Below are positions 11,069-19,773 of a stretch of DNA of 40,709 nucleotides, piece after piece. Position numbers and translations under genes: made by a program. Position 1 is the stretch's first letter, and each line of letters starts with the position of its first letter. A model generated the notes under the pieces. It was not told the origin of the DNA, made no database searches, and worked only from the letters and a program-made list of their open reading frames with translations. The DNA is from a virus. The DNA is taken from the IMG/VR virus record IMGVR_UViG_3300032895_000009, positions 1 to 40,709 of that record; one strand, given 5' to 3'.

Positions 11069-13702
11069 ATGGGCCTGCTCAAGACCGTCCAGGAAGCCTT
11101 CGCGCCGATGTATCGCCCTGCCGGGAATCTGATCGACGGCGTGAATCCGGGCTCATGGGCGAGCGCCCAGAATCCGATCCGGCCAACCTTGCAGCTCGGC
11201 GTCGGGCTACGCCAGTGGGACTTCACGCCGGGCATCAACCTGCAGTTCACGCCGCGCGGCGACCAGGCGATCAGTTTCCAGCAGCTCTGGAACGTGTCGA
11301 ATAGCTTCGACCTCTGCCGGCTGATGATCGAGAAGCGGAAGAATGACATCGCCAATCGCGCATGGCTGATTCGGGTGGTGCCGAAGGCGGGAGAGACCAA
11401 ATCGGCGCGCCTCAAGCGCGAATCTTCGAATCCCGATGTGGCCAAGGTCACACAACTGCTCAGGTATCCCGACGGCGTGCATCGCTTCGCGCAGTGGATC
11501 AGGATGTGGGTCGAGCAGATGCTCGTTTTCGATGCTCCGACCGTCTTTCCGTTGCGGGCGATGGACGGCAGCCTGCTTTCCTTGCGGCTGATCTCCGGGT
11601 CGACGATTACGCCGCTGATCGACGATCATGGTTTTCGGCCCATGCCGCCGTCGCCGGCCTATCAGCAGATCATTTTGGGCATTCCGACCGCCAACGTCGC
11701 CGGGCAGAAACAGCGCCTTGAATTCACCGCCCCGAACCGCAAAGACTGGAAGCCCGGCGACCCAAGCGAGCTCTTCTACCACCCGAAAAATCCTCGCGTT
11801 GATTCGCGGTGGGGCTTTTCTCCGGTCGAGCAGATCATCGTGACGCTTTCAATCGCGGCCAACCGGCAGCAGTTTTTCCGCGATTTCTATACCAGCGGCA
11901 ACGTGCCCGAAGGCCTTTTGCCGATGCCTGAATCCTGGTCGGCCCAGCAGATTAAGGACTTCCAGAAGTGGTTCGACTCAATCCTTGCCGGCAACCTCAA
12001 AATGAAGCGCCGGATCATCATGGTGCCCGACACGAAGCGGGAACCGACCATGACGAAGAACGAGGCGCTGACCGATGCCACAGACGACTATCTCAATCGT
12101 CTGGTCGCCTTCGCTTTCGGCGAAAGCCCGCAGCCGTTGGTCAAACAAGTAGGGCATCAATCGACGGCAAAAGAGGGCAATGACCAGGCACAGGCGTCTG
12201 GGCTGGAACCCGATCTGGCGCACATCGCCGGTTCCATCAACGACATCCTGAATGCCTTCGGCTATGACGAAATCGAGTTCGTCTGGGAAGACCCAACGGA
12301 GATCGATCCGGTCAAGAAGCAGCAGAATGATGTGGCCTACGTGAACGCCGGTATTTACACGCGGAATGAGGTTAGGAACGACAACGGCGACGATCCGCGG
12401 CCCGAACCCGAGGCCGACATCCTGATGATTACGACGCCCTCCGGGCCGGTGCCGTTGAACGCAGATGCCGCCGCCGAGCGTTCGCAGTCGATGACGCCTG
12501 AGCCCGCGCCCGACGACGAGCAGGAGCCCGGCAAGCCCCAGCCGGGAAAGAAGCCGGCCAAAAAGCGCGCCCCGCTGAAATTGGTCGCCGGCGATCTCAC
12601 TCCCCGCAGCCGGCAGGCGATGGACGGAGCGAAGCGGGTGCTGCGCAAGTTCCTTGCGGCCCAGAAGACCAGAATTTCCACAGGGGCGGCTGAGCAGTTT
12701 GTTGCACTTAAGGCAAATGTTCCGCGCGGAACACTGCTAAAGTGGGATTGTGACCGTCTGCAGCAGCTGCAAGAAAAACCCGCTGAGGCCAGGGCAGCGT
12801 TATTGTCAACCCTGTCACGCTGCTTCGATGCGCGCCTTCCGGAAAACGCATCCGCTGAAGCCAGAGCAGCGCAGAAAGATGAACTGCCGTTCCTACGCAA
12901 ATACCTATCTGCATCGCGGGAAGATCAAGAAAGAGCCTTGCAAAATCTGCGGGCAGCCGGCCCAGATGCACCACCCAAACTACGCCGAGCCGCTAAGGGT
13001 GATCTGGCTGTGTCGGGCGCACCATCTCAAACTCCACAAGATCAAACTCTCACGGACGCAGAGAGAGCGGCGCTGATCCTCGCTTCCCTGCAATGGGATT
13101 ATCCGACCCTTTATTCCGGTCTGAAGCCTTACCTTGAGATGGCCGCCGAAGAGGGCGCAGCCCAGGGTGCGCACCAGGCCGCGGTGAATCTCGGCTCCGA
13201 CATGAGCCAGATTCTCAAGCCCGCAACGGACGCTGCCACCGCGGGCGCGGCTGATCGCGCAGCGCAGATGGTCGGCCTCAAAGCCGATGCGGACGGGAAC
13301 CTCACCGAGGCGCCCGGCGCTGATTGGGCGATCTCGACCACGGCGAAGGATGACGTTCTCAACACGATCAAGCAGGCCATCTCCGAGGGCTGGTCGCCGC
13401 AGCAGCTCGAGGCCGTGCTTCAGGCATCTGCCGTATTCACGCCTGACCACGCAGACCTGATCGCAGACAATGAGATCACGCGCCAGCAGGCACTGGGCCA
13501 CCTTTGCGCCTGGATGGAATCGAAGGCGGTTCTCGAATACGTCTGGACGGTCGCCGACCTTGGCTGCTGCGCGCTCTGTGCCAGCTTCTCAGCTCTGGGC
13601 TCTGTGCCGGTGGGCTACCAGTTCGCCCCGATGATAACTGCCCCAGGCGCACATCCTGGGTGCAGGTGTTGGCTCCAGGCCACCAAATTTGCGGAGGATT
13701 GA
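11069..13702 (+). CDS. Portal protein fused to a MuF-like minor head domain
   Basis: 877 residues. Residues about 1-480 look like a portal of the DUF935/HK97-like type (SFDLCRLMIEKRKNDIANRAWLI, PTVFPLRAMDG, FFRDFYTSGNVPEGLLP, HQSTAKEGNDQAQASGLEP): the dodecameric channel for DNA entry. A Pro/Lys linker follows (PGKPQPGKKPAKKRAP). Residues about 670-877 form a MuF/gp7-like domain ending in DLGCCALCASFSALGSVP and APGAHPGCRCW. Between them (residues about 561-669) the frame is an Ala/Arg/Glu-rich stretch whose DNA encodes an HNH-type protein in the +1 frame. That segment is probably an insertion kept in frame. Confidence 0.85.
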   Translation: MGLLKTVQEAFAPMYRPAGNLIDGVNPGSWASAQNPIRPTLQLGVGLRQWDFTPGINLQFTPRGDQAISFQQLWNVSNSFDLCRLMIEKRKNDIANRAWLIRVVPKAGETKSARLKRESSNPDVAKVTQLLRYPDGVHRFAQWIRMWVEQMLVFDAPTVFPLRAMDGSLLSLRLISGSTITPLIDDHGFRPMPPSPAYQQIILGIPTANVAGQKQRLEFTAPNRKDWKPGDPSELFYHPKNPRVDSRWGFSPVEQIIVTLSIAANRQQFFRDFYTSGNVPEGLLPMPESWSAQQIKDFQKWFDSILAGNLKMKRRIIMVPDTKREPTMTKNEALTDATDDYLNRLVAFAFGESPQPLVKQVGHQSTAKEGNDQAQASGLEPDLAHIAGSINDILNAFGYDEIEFVWEDPTEIDPVKKQQNDVAYVNAGIYTRNEVRNDNGDDPRPEPEADILMITTPSGPVPLNADAAAERSQSMTPEPAPDDEQEPGKPQPGKKPAKKRAPLKLVAGDLTPRSRQAMDGAKRVLRKFLAAQKTRISTGAAEQFVALKANVPRGTLLKWDCDRLQQLQEKPAEARAALLSTLSRCFDARLPENASAEARAAQKDELPFLRKYLSASREDQERALQNLRAAGPDAPPKLRRAAKGDLAVSGAPSQTPQDQTLTDAERAALILASLQWDYPTLYSGLKPYLEMAAEEGAAQGAHQAAVNLGSDMSQILKPATDAATAGAADRAAQMVGLKADADGNLTEAPGADWAISTTAKDDVLNTIKQAISEGWSPQQLEAVLQASAVFTPDHADLIADNEITRQQALGHLCAWMESKAVLEYVWTVADLGCCALCASFSALGSVPVGYQFAPMITAPGAHPGCRCWLQATKFAED
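12719..12734. repeat. 16-bp perfect palindrome before the nested HNH gene
   Basis: TGTTCCGCGCGGAACA is fully self-complementary. It lies 15 bp upstream of the nested GTG start and inside the portal frame, where it reads as NVPRGT. Its outline (TGTT-C-CG-CG-G-AACA) recalls parS sites (TGTTTCACGTGAAACA), but the centre differs. No second copy was seen in the window. It may be an operator for the nested gene or a footprint of its insertion. Confidence 0.6.
12750..13076 (+). CDS. HNH-type zinc protein nested inside the portal gene (+1 frame)
   Basis: 108 residues from GTG 12750. It starts MTVCSSCKKNPLRPGQRYCQ with a CxxC-CxxC ribbon, then NCRSYANTYLHRGKIKKEPC, KICGQPAQMHHPNYAEPLRV and IWLCRAHHLKLHK. 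The double CxxC followed by HH-x5-P-L-x-V-x-W-x-C-x-x-H-H is a recurrent phage/bacterial family of small HNH-like proteins, too ordered to be chance. It lies wholly within the portal-MuF gene in another frame. The region therefore codes twice, or the portal frame merely runs through an inserted gene. The stop falls where MuF-like sequence resumes. Nuclease activity is presumed from the family, not shown. Confidence 0.8.
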   Translation: MTVCSSCKKNPLRPGQRYCQPCHAASMRAFRKTHPLKPEQRRKMNCRSYANTYLHRGKIKKEPCKICGQPAQMHHPNYAEPLRVIWLCRAHHLKLHKIKLSRTQRERR

Positions 13703-13706
13703 CCCT

Positions 13707-13883
13707 TTGCCCGCTCGCCGTAAGGAACACATCGTGGTCCGCACGCTGCTCGACGAGGTCGAGATGGCGCTCGACAAGCATCCTGACTACCGGCTGATCG
13801 GCATGAGCGCCTACCAGGTCGGGATCGGCAACGGCTCGTATGTCCAGGTGATTCTGGCCTTCAAGTTGAAGGACGGCAAATAG
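13707..13883 (+). CDS. Small protein of unknown function
   Basis: 58 residues from TTG 13707, chosen because GGAGG lies nine bases upstream, in the end of the portal gene; a TTG at 13689 is in frame but precedes that site. The sequence RKEHIVVRTLLDEVEMALDK then YRLIGMSAYQVGIGNGSYVQVILAFKLKDGK reads as helix plus three strands, like a small head-assembly or dsRBD-sized fold. Not recognised. Confidence 0.55.
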   Translation: MPARRKEHIVVRTLLDEVEMALDKHPDYRLIGMSAYQVGIGNGSYVQVILAFKLKDGK

Positions 13884-14099
13884 ATGGCGCTGGCAAAAAC
13901 GCAGATCATCCGAGTCCTTGGGGCGGTGCAGGGCGGCGCGCGCACGAGTGCTGAAATTGAAAAGATCACCGGCATTCCGCTGCACGTCGTTTCCGCTTAT
14001 CTCTGCCAGCTGCGCCGAGAAGGAAAAGTAACCTCGGTCCGGCTCTGGAAGCGCGGAATCGTTGGGCAAAGAACTTTCATCTGGGAGCCGGTCCAATGA
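13884..14099 (+). CDS. Winged helix-turn-helix protein
   Basis: 71 residues. LAKTQIIRVLGAVQGGARTSAEIEKITGI then VVSAYLCQLRREGKVTSVRLWKRG gives helix 1, a helix-turn-helix and a beta wing, the MarR/IclR-type wHTH. It starts directly after the previous stop and ends in an ATGA overlap with the next gene. A regulator located between portal and capsid genes could set late gene expression, or bind DNA in the head; the target is unknown. Confidence 0.65.
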   Translation: MALAKTQIIRVLGAVQGGARTSAEIEKITGIPLHVVSAYLCQLRREGKVTSVRLWKRGIVGQRTFIWEPVQ

Positions 14100-14398
14100 A
14101 CCTCTCGCAGCTCGTCTTCAATGACGACGGCACCATCGACCCGGCGCAGCTTGAGGGCCTCCCTGAAGAAGTGCGGGCGCGGCTCACGTCGCCTGAGTTC
14201 ATCGCCCGGGCCCGCGTGCAGATCGCCTACGCAAAAAAGCAGGCGGAACTGCGCCGGCAGGCGGCGACAGTGCGCGCACTTGCGGCCCAGGAGCATGAAA
14301 TCCGCCGGCCCTCTGGGCTCTCCGGTCGCCAGCGCAAGCGGCTGCGCAAAGCCGTGCGCCGGGCCATGAAAATCGAGCGTGCTAAACTCCAGAATTGA
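14096..14398 (+). CDS. Basic helical protein of unknown function
   Basis: 100 residues, ATGA overlap with the wHTH gene. An acidic N-terminus (NDDGTIDPAQLEGLPEEVRARL) leads to a long basic helix (AYAKKQAELRRQAATVRALA) and a strongly basic tail (GRQRKRLRKAVRRAMKIER). Likely binds nucleic acid or the capsid interior. No named family. Confidence 0.6.
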   Translation: MNLSQLVFNDDGTIDPAQLEGLPEEVRARLTSPEFIARARVQIAYAKKQAELRRQAATVRALAAQEHEIRRPSGLSGRQRKRLRKAVRRAMKIERAKLQN

Positions 14399-14412
14399 AA
14401 TCGGAGGAGATC

Positions 14413-14829
14413 ATGGCCCCTGAAGTCAATTTCGTGACCACCAACCCTGCGCAACTGAACGACCGCGTGACGGAGCTGCAGATCGCCTTGCAACTTGACG
14501 AGGCGAACAACCTGCAAGGGGCTGAGTACACGTCTGCGGGAGCGATCACGCCGGGCGGCAACGCCGTTCTCAAGACGGGTGCTGCGAGCGCGATGACACT
14601 GGCCCTTCCGCTGCCTGGTTCTCAACTGAACGGCGGCCAGGATTTCGCCACCATGCAGATTGTCGCCCTCGATGCTCACGCCTATACTGTGACTGTCCCC
14701 AGCGCCTTCAATGGTGGCTCCGACACGGTGGCAACTTTTGGCGGCACGGCCGGCGACTCCATGCAACTGCTGGCCTATGACGGCGTTTGGTACGTGACCA
14801 ACCTGACCGGCGTAACCCTCGGCACCTAG
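14413..14829 (+). CDS. Putative head decoration or minor head protein
   Basis: 138 residues from ATG 14413, behind GGAGGAGATC. A short helical lead (NDRVTELQIALQL) is followed by a beta-rich domain (AGAITPGGNAVLKTG, TMQIVALDAHAYTVTVPSAF, ATFGGTAGDSMQLLAYDGVWYV). The latter pattern, a G-x-x-G-D-S-x-x-L-x-A-x-D-G-x-W turn near the end, is common in phage surface and tail-fibre beta-sandwich domains. Position just before the protease suggests a capsid decoration protein; this is inference. Confidence 0.5.
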   Translation: MAPEVNFVTTNPAQLNDRVTELQIALQLDEANNLQGAEYTSAGAITPGGNAVLKTGAASAMTLALPLPGSQLNGGQDFATMQIVALDAHAYTVTVPSAFNGGSDTVATFGGTAGDSMQLLAYDGVWYVTNLTGVTLGT

Positions 14830-14836
14830 GACTGCC

Positions 14837-16318
14837 ATGAAATTCGAGAAGTTCATCCCGCTGGTCAAGATGGAAGAGACCCCGAGCGGCTCTCTGCTCG
14901 TCTTCGGCACAGTTACGGCGGAAGAGCCGGATTTGGAATCAGAAGTTTGTGACTACGCCGGCACGAAGCCCTTCTATCAAGCGAAGGTCAACAGCATGTT
15001 CAAGCTGACCAGCGCCGTCGAGGGGATGGAGCCGTCGCTGATGCCCATGCGGGAGATGCACCAGTTCAAGGCCATCGGCGCCGGCCGGTCGATTGAATTC
15101 GACGACGCGGCCAAGACCATCAAGATGGGCTTCGAGGTGGTCGATCCAGACGCCATCATCAAGTTCAAAAAGGGCGTCCTGATCGGCTTTTCGCAGGGCG
15201 GGGACTACGTCGGCCCGATGGTCGACGACCCGGTGCACAAGGGCTGCAAGCGGTATGTGGCCGATCCGGCCGAAGTTTCAGGTGTCGATTCCCCATGCCT
15301 GCCCTCGGCCCTGGTCGAGACCATGAAGGGCAGAACCGTTACGCTGGCCAAAGCGTCTGGCGCGGTGGAGCAGATTCTTCTCCAGACGCCCAGCCCTGAC
15401 ATCTTAGCCTTCGCCAAGATCGAGCGGGAGCTGGCGGAGCTCCGACGCATGTTCAAACGGGAATTCTCGGACGAGGAACGCAAAAAGTTGGCGGAGGAAG
15501 GCAAGGCGCTGCCGGACGGTTCATTCCCGATTGAAACGGTCGAAGACCTCAAAAACGCGATCCATGCCTACGGCCGCGCCTCGAACAAGGAAGAAGCCAA
15601 AAAGCATATCATTTCCCGGGCGCGGGCGCTCGGCCGGACTGACCTTTTGCCCGACGACTGGACTTCGGATAAAGCGCGCAAGGCCATCAGAATGGCCTGT
15701 GCTAAGATTTCCCTCCAGAAGGGCCTCTACGAAGTGGGATGGCTGGCATCGCTGGTGCAGGATTTGCACTGGCTTTGCCTCAATGCCGAGTTCGAGCTCG
15801 AAATGGAAGGCGACGGCTCGAAGGTTCCCGGCGATCTCCGTGACGCCTGGGATGCGCTCGTAGAAGCCTTCAAGGACATGGCGGAAGAGGAAGCCGACGA
15901 GTTGGCCGCCCAGGGCGGAAAAGGAGCGAAGAGCATGAAAATCACCACGGCGGAACAGGTCGCCAAGGCAGCCAAGACGATCCACGACCATCTCGAAAAG
16001 CACATGGAGATGCACAAAGCTCTCCATGAAAAGCTCGAAGGCACCTTCCACAAGGAGCACGCCATCATGAAGGCCCACACCGCCATGATGGATCACTGCG
16101 AAAAGTGCATGAAGGCCGCCAAGGATGCGGGCATGGGCGACGAGCCCGAGCCCGAGGAGAAGGACGGCGAAAAGGCCGCCCTGAGCGCACTTACGAAGCA
16201 GGTCGCCGACCTCACGGAGATTGTGAAGAAGCTCCCCGCCAATCAGACGATTCCTGCAACGGGTGCGGGCGGCGCTCAGAAATCCGTCGAGTTCGAAGAC
16301 CTTCTGGTTTCGAAGTAA
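14837..16318 (+). CDS. Prohead protease with scaffold-like C-terminus
   Basis: 493 residues. The N-terminal part (about 1-180) has the XkdF-like protease plan: LVFGTVTAEEPDLESEVCDY, VVDPDAIIKFKKGVLIGFSQ and VSGVDSPCLPSALVETM. A DUF6582-like segment follows (FSDEERKKLAEEGKALPDGS, HAYGRASNKEEAKKHIISRA, LLPDDW). The last 130 residues are His/Met/Lys-rich helices (HDHLEKHMEMHKALHEKLEG) and an acidic patch, like an internal scaffold that is digested on maturation. Position directly before the major capsid gene supports a fused protease-scaffold. The catalytic triad cannot be assigned by eye. Confidence 0.7.
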   Translation: MKFEKFIPLVKMEETPSGSLLVFGTVTAEEPDLESEVCDYAGTKPFYQAKVNSMFKLTSAVEGMEPSLMPMREMHQFKAIGAGRSIEFDDAAKTIKMGFEVVDPDAIIKFKKGVLIGFSQGGDYVGPMVDDPVHKGCKRYVADPAEVSGVDSPCLPSALVETMKGRTVTLAKASGAVEQILLQTPSPDILAFAKIERELAELRRMFKREFSDEERKKLAEEGKALPDGSFPIETVEDLKNAIHAYGRASNKEEAKKHIISRARALGRTDLLPDDWTSDKARKAIRMACAKISLQKGLYEVGWLASLVQDLHWLCLNAEFELEMEGDGSKVPGDLRDAWDALVEAFKDMAEEEADELAAQGGKGAKSMKITTAEQVAKAAKTIHDHLEKHMEMHKALHEKLEGTFHKEHAIMKAHTAMMDHCEKCMKAAKDAGMGDEPEPEEKDGEKAALSALTKQVADLTEIVKKLPANQTIPATGAGGAQKSVEFEDLLVSK

Positions 16319-16387
16319 CGCATCTTTCACCGGGTCTCGCGCAAGGCCCCTCGTTCCAATTCCACGCGGCGGCAGAGGAGCAGCACC

Positions 16388-18151
16388 ATGCACCCCAACG
16401 CTGTTACGGATGGATGGAACGGCATCAGCCAGGCGCGGTTCGCCGAGCTCATCTCGAAAACCGACATGCGCGTGATCGAGGATCGCGTCGCCAAGGCCGG
16501 AGCCGACAAGTGGCGCGAGTTCGTGAAGCGCCACTCAAAGAGCCTGGCGAAGACCTCGACCACCACCGGCGTCACGACCGCTCTCGACCTCAATTTCATC
16601 GATCTCCGCGCGCCGGCCTACATGCTCGACCCGATCTTTGCTCACCTGCGCAACACGACTCCGCGGTGGGATAAGGTGAACGCCGGCTACGGCGTCCAGC
16701 CGCAGTGGAAGGCGATCACGGCTATCGATGCGAGCAATCAGTTCCCCGGGGTGTCCGAGGGCAACACGAACTCGAACGGCAGCTTCTCCCTGGACAACTA
16801 TTCGGCGCCTTATGCCACCCTCGGCACCGACGACTTCGTGACCTACGAATCGATCTCGGCCTCTGAGGGTTATGAGGACTCGCTCGGCGACGCAAAGATG
16901 TGGCAGCTGCTCCGGTTCGTCCGCCAGCAGGAGCGCACCATGCTCGGCGGCGCCGGCACGACGGCTTCAAATGGCGCGCTGCAGCTCGGCACCACCAACA
17001 CGCCCACCGCCGCGCTGAGCTCGATCAATAACTCGCAGAACAACTCGACCAATCTCCCGACCGGCTCCTATGCCGCGGCCTATGCAGTCGCGCTCAATTA
17101 CCGCGCGGCCGTCAACCCGAACAACACCGTCTCGGCCGGGCTCACCACGCAGTACCTCCGCACCAATGCGGACGGCTCGACGGATGTGATCAACGGTGGC
17201 ACGGCCATCATCTCAGCCGCCTCGAATGTCGCCGGTCCCACCGTGAGCGGCACTAAGAACGTTCTCTTTTCCTGCACGCCGCAGGCCGGTGCCTGGGGCT
17301 ACGCCTGGTTTGTCGAGGTCAACACGGCTGACACCTTCACGCCGTCGCCGGTTCTCGCGCTGCTCACCGGCATTACGCCGAGCTCTTACTTCGTTTACAG
17401 CGGCCAGGCCCAGGGAACGCAGACGGCCGCCTACAGCGGCTCCGGCGGGTATGCCGGCTTTGCCAGCGACCTCTCCACCAATTCGCTCGATTACGATGGC
17501 CTGCTGACCATCGCCTCGAACTCGAACTACACCACCGGGCTGCCCACGGCGACCTTCAACGTCAACAGCTTTGGCACGGCGCTCGCCGGCGGCTGGGACA
17601 ACCACGGCGCCGGGCTCACCAATGGCGGCACGGTCGGCTCGATCACGGAGATCGATGCGATCCTCTTCGCCATCCAGCAGGCGGCGCTGACCGGGCCCAC
17701 GAAGATCTACCTCTCGACCGACCAGGTGGCGGCCTTCCGGTCTGCCTTCCTGAAGGGCGCGACGGGATCCTCGCAGGCGAACTTCTTCTTCCCGAACGGC
17801 GGCCCGTCGACTGATGGCAGCGGCCTCACCATCAACACGATCATCGCCGAGTATCACAACGTCTTCGGCCTGCCGGGGGGCATGTTTGTGCCGGTGATCC
17901 AGCATCCGTATCTACCGGCAGGCACGATCTTCTTCGACGTCGACAAGCTCCAGGAAACCTACGCGAACTCCCGGCTGGGCGAAACGCGCGGCGTCTTTGT
18001 GCGGCGCGATACCTACGGCATCGAGTTCGCCCAGACCAGCCGCAAATATCCCTTCGGCGTGTTCTCGGAAGAGGTCCTGGCCGTCAAAACGCCGAACCTG
18101 ATCGCGTACATCAAGGGGCTCGGCGCCTTCGGGGCGACGAACGCCTTCTAA
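16388..18151 (+). CDS. Major capsid protein with an inserted Ig/FN3-like domain
   Basis: 587 residues, large for an HK97-type capsid protein. The N-terminal arm has LDLNFIDLRAPAYMLDPIFA and the E-loop/spine region NAGYGVQPQWKAITAIDASN. The C-terminal part shows IDAILFAIQQAALTGPTKIY, FGLPGGMFVPVIQHPYLPAG, TIFFDVDKLQETYANSRLGE and YPFGVFSEEVLAVKTPNLIA, typical of the P and A domains. About 200-350 is a Ser/Thr/Gly-rich beta domain (KNVLFSCTPQAGAWGYAWFV, FVYSGQAQGTQTAAYSG) that looks like an inserted Ig- or FN3-like surface domain. Good AGAGGAGCAGCACC ribosome site. Expected to be the most abundant virion protein. Confidence 0.85.
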   Translation: MHPNAVTDGWNGISQARFAELISKTDMRVIEDRVAKAGADKWREFVKRHSKSLAKTSTTTGVTTALDLNFIDLRAPAYMLDPIFAHLRNTTPRWDKVNAGYGVQPQWKAITAIDASNQFPGVSEGNTNSNGSFSLDNYSAPYATLGTDDFVTYESISASEGYEDSLGDAKMWQLLRFVRQQERTMLGGAGTTASNGALQLGTTNTPTAALSSINNSQNNSTNLPTGSYAAAYAVALNYRAAVNPNNTVSAGLTTQYLRTNADGSTDVINGGTAIISAASNVAGPTVSGTKNVLFSCTPQAGAWGYAWFVEVNTADTFTPSPVLALLTGITPSSYFVYSGQAQGTQTAAYSGSGGYAGFASDLSTNSLDYDGLLTIASNSNYTTGLPTATFNVNSFGTALAGGWDNHGAGLTNGGTVGSITEIDAILFAIQQAALTGPTKIYLSTDQVAAFRSAFLKGATGSSQANFFFPNGGPSTDGSGLTINTIIAEYHNVFGLPGGMFVPVIQHPYLPAGTIFFDVDKLQETYANSRLGETRGVFVRRDTYGIEFAQTSRKYPFGVFSEEVLAVKTPNLIAYIKGLGAFGATNAF

Positions 18152-18189
18152 AGCTGGGGAAGCGCAGCGTCGCCGCGGCGCGGCTCCAA

Positions 18190-18215
18190 GGTGGCTGGAT
18201 GCGCGTCCGGCCACC
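18190..18215 (+). terminator. Strong hairpin after the capsid gene
   Basis: GGTGGCTGGA (18190-18199) pairs with TCCGGCCACC (18206-18215), ten base pairs with one G-T wobble around a 6-nt loop. No T-run follows. Its location in the 159-bp gap after the major capsid gene suggests partial termination or mRNA stabilisation that lifts capsid expression over downstream genes. A complementary GGCTCC/GGAGCC pair nearby could extend the structure. The rest of the gap shows no gene. Confidence 0.45.
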
Positions 18216-18310
18216 ACCAAATCGGAACGGCGAGGCGCCCACGGCGAGCGCGGAGCCGAGCGGCCAGAGGCGTTCACAGCGTCGCTGGCCGCGTTCTTTG
18301 AGGGGTGGAA

Positions 18311-19246
18311 ATGGCCGCCAACATTATCGATTTGACGACCGTCGCCCTGGTAAACGCCATCCTCGAACAGGACGAGGACGTTGACAGCAGCGTCATCCAG
18401 ACCTTCATTACCGCCTACTCGCAGTCGATCCTCACGCGCACCGGCCGCGGCTTCCTCTCCGGCATCCGCAGCTACTCGGAGCGGTACAACGGCTCCGGAT
18501 CTCAGTCGCAGGCGCTCAAAAACTACCCGATTCTGGCCGTTGCCTCGCTCACCATCAACGGGCAACCGATTCCGCAGTCGCCCGATTACGTTCAGGCCGG
18601 CTGGGTCATCGACCAGGAGGGCTCAGGCGCGTTCCTTTCGATGGTCGGCAACGGTGCCGGCTTGGGCAGCTCCTTCCCCGACAACGACCGCTGGTCGCCG
18701 CACGCCGGCTGGGGCGCCTACGGCAACGCCCCGCCGCTCGGCCAAGCCCCATTCAGCTTCCGCCAGGGGATCCAGAACGTGGCCGTCAAGTACACGGCCG
18801 GCTACACCCAACAGATTCCAGCCGAAGAGCAGACCATTCCGGGCAGCCCGGGGCCCTATACGGTCCAGGTGGCCAATGCGGTCACGTTTTGGCAGGATGC
18901 AGGCGTCACGCTTGAGTCGGGGGAAACCCTCACCCCGGTCTCAGGAACGCCAGGAGCAGCCCAATATGTCCCGCCGACCTACGGTGTAGCGCCGCTGGGG
19001 ACCTACACCTTCAACGCAGCCCAGCAGGGATTGGCGGTCAACATCGCCTATTCCTATGGCGCACCTCCATGGGACCTCCAGGAAGCCGCCGGCCGCCTGG
19101 TGGCTCTCCAATACCGCCGGCGCAGCTGGATCGGGCAGACGTCCCAGATGCAGCCCCAGATCGGCACCACCGCCTATCTCAAAGACGAGATGGAGCTGAA
19201 TACCTGTGGCATCATTGACCGCTACAGAATGCGTTTTTTGCCATGA
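18311..19246 (+). CDS. Head-tail adaptor (connector) with inserted domain
   Basis: 311 residues from ATG 18311. The N-terminal helices (IIDLTTVALVNAILEQ, SVIQTFITAYSQSILTRTGRGF) and the C-terminal helix PPWDLQEAAGRLVALQYRRRSWIGQ match the gp6/HK97-type adaptor ring that binds under the portal. In the middle (about 175-250) lies a beta domain (TIPGSPGPYTVQVANAVTFW, APLGTYTFNAAQQGLAVNIA) closely resembling one in the tail tube protein. The usual adaptor is only 100-200 residues, so this extra domain explains the length. It overlaps the next gene by ATGA. Confidence 0.75.
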   Translation: MAANIIDLTTVALVNAILEQDEDVDSSVIQTFITAYSQSILTRTGRGFLSGIRSYSERYNGSGSQSQALKNYPILAVASLTINGQPIPQSPDYVQAGWVIDQEGSGAFLSMVGNGAGLGSSFPDNDRWSPHAGWGAYGNAPPLGQAPFSFRQGIQNVAVKYTAGYTQQIPAEEQTIPGSPGPYTVQVANAVTFWQDAGVTLESGETLTPVSGTPGAAQYVPPTYGVAPLGTYTFNAAQQGLAVNIAYSYGAPPWDLQEAAGRLVALQYRRRSWIGQTSQMQPQIGTTAYLKDEMELNTCGIIDRYRMRFLP

Positions 19247-19773
19247 ACCTTCAGATCACGATCCATTCCGAGGAACTTGCCGCTGAGTTGGTCGCCCGCG
19301 GCGAAATGCTTCAGGCAGCCATCCTCGAAGCCGTCGGCGGCCTGGGAGAACAGCTTTTGGAGCGGGCCCAATCGAAAATCGCGCCTGTGATCCGAACGGA
19401 GATCGGCCAGGGAATCTTCGATTCGCTGACTTTGCAGGCGGCGGCCTACATCGATGGCGTCTGCCAGACCAGCGTCTTCATTCCCCCAAGCGGGGCGCCG
19501 AGCTACATCGTGGCCTATGTGCGCGAGTTCGGCGGGGAGAAGTGGTACGACATCGTGCCGGTCAGAGCCTCGGTCCTCGCCTTCGAGGTTCCGGGCGGCG
19601 TGATGCTCGGCGAGCGCGGGCCGATCGGGCTCGCCGGCGACATGGTCTTCACGAAGCATGTCTGGCACCCGCCGGCAAAGGAACAAAGCTACCTGCGCTC
19701 GTCGCTTGAGGAGATGCAGGGCGAAATCCGGGACGCTCTCTACATGGCCATCGCGGAGGTGCTTGCCGCATGA
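19243..19773 (+). CDS. HK97 gp10-like head-tail joining protein
   Basis: 176 residues. MNLQITIHSEELAAELVARG and a helical ring segment (VGGLGEQLLERAQSKIAP) lead to IVAYVREFGGEKWYDIVPVR, then ARVxxFE-like strand LAFEVPGGV and a conserved VWHPPAKEQSYLRSSLEEMQ helix. This sequence of motifs is the gp10 family signature (helix, Y-x-x-x-x-E-x-G, H/P-x-x-x-K-P-x-x-R-S-x-L), a stopper or completion protein between adaptor and tail terminator. Coupled to both neighbours. Confidence 0.82.
   Translation: MNLQITIHSEELAAELVARGEMLQAAILEAVGGLGEQLLERAQSKIAPVIRTEIGQGIFDSLTLQAAAYIDGVCQTSVFIPPSGAPSYIVAYVREFGGEKWYDIVPVRASVLAFEVPGGVMLGERGPIGLAGDMVFTKHVWHPPAKEQSYLRSSLEEMQGEIRDALYMAIAEVLAA

Noticed and set aside
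12719-12734. parS centromere site
   Set aside because: The palindrome shares only the outer TGTT..AACA and general form with parS, there is one copy, and no ParA/ParB gene was seen.
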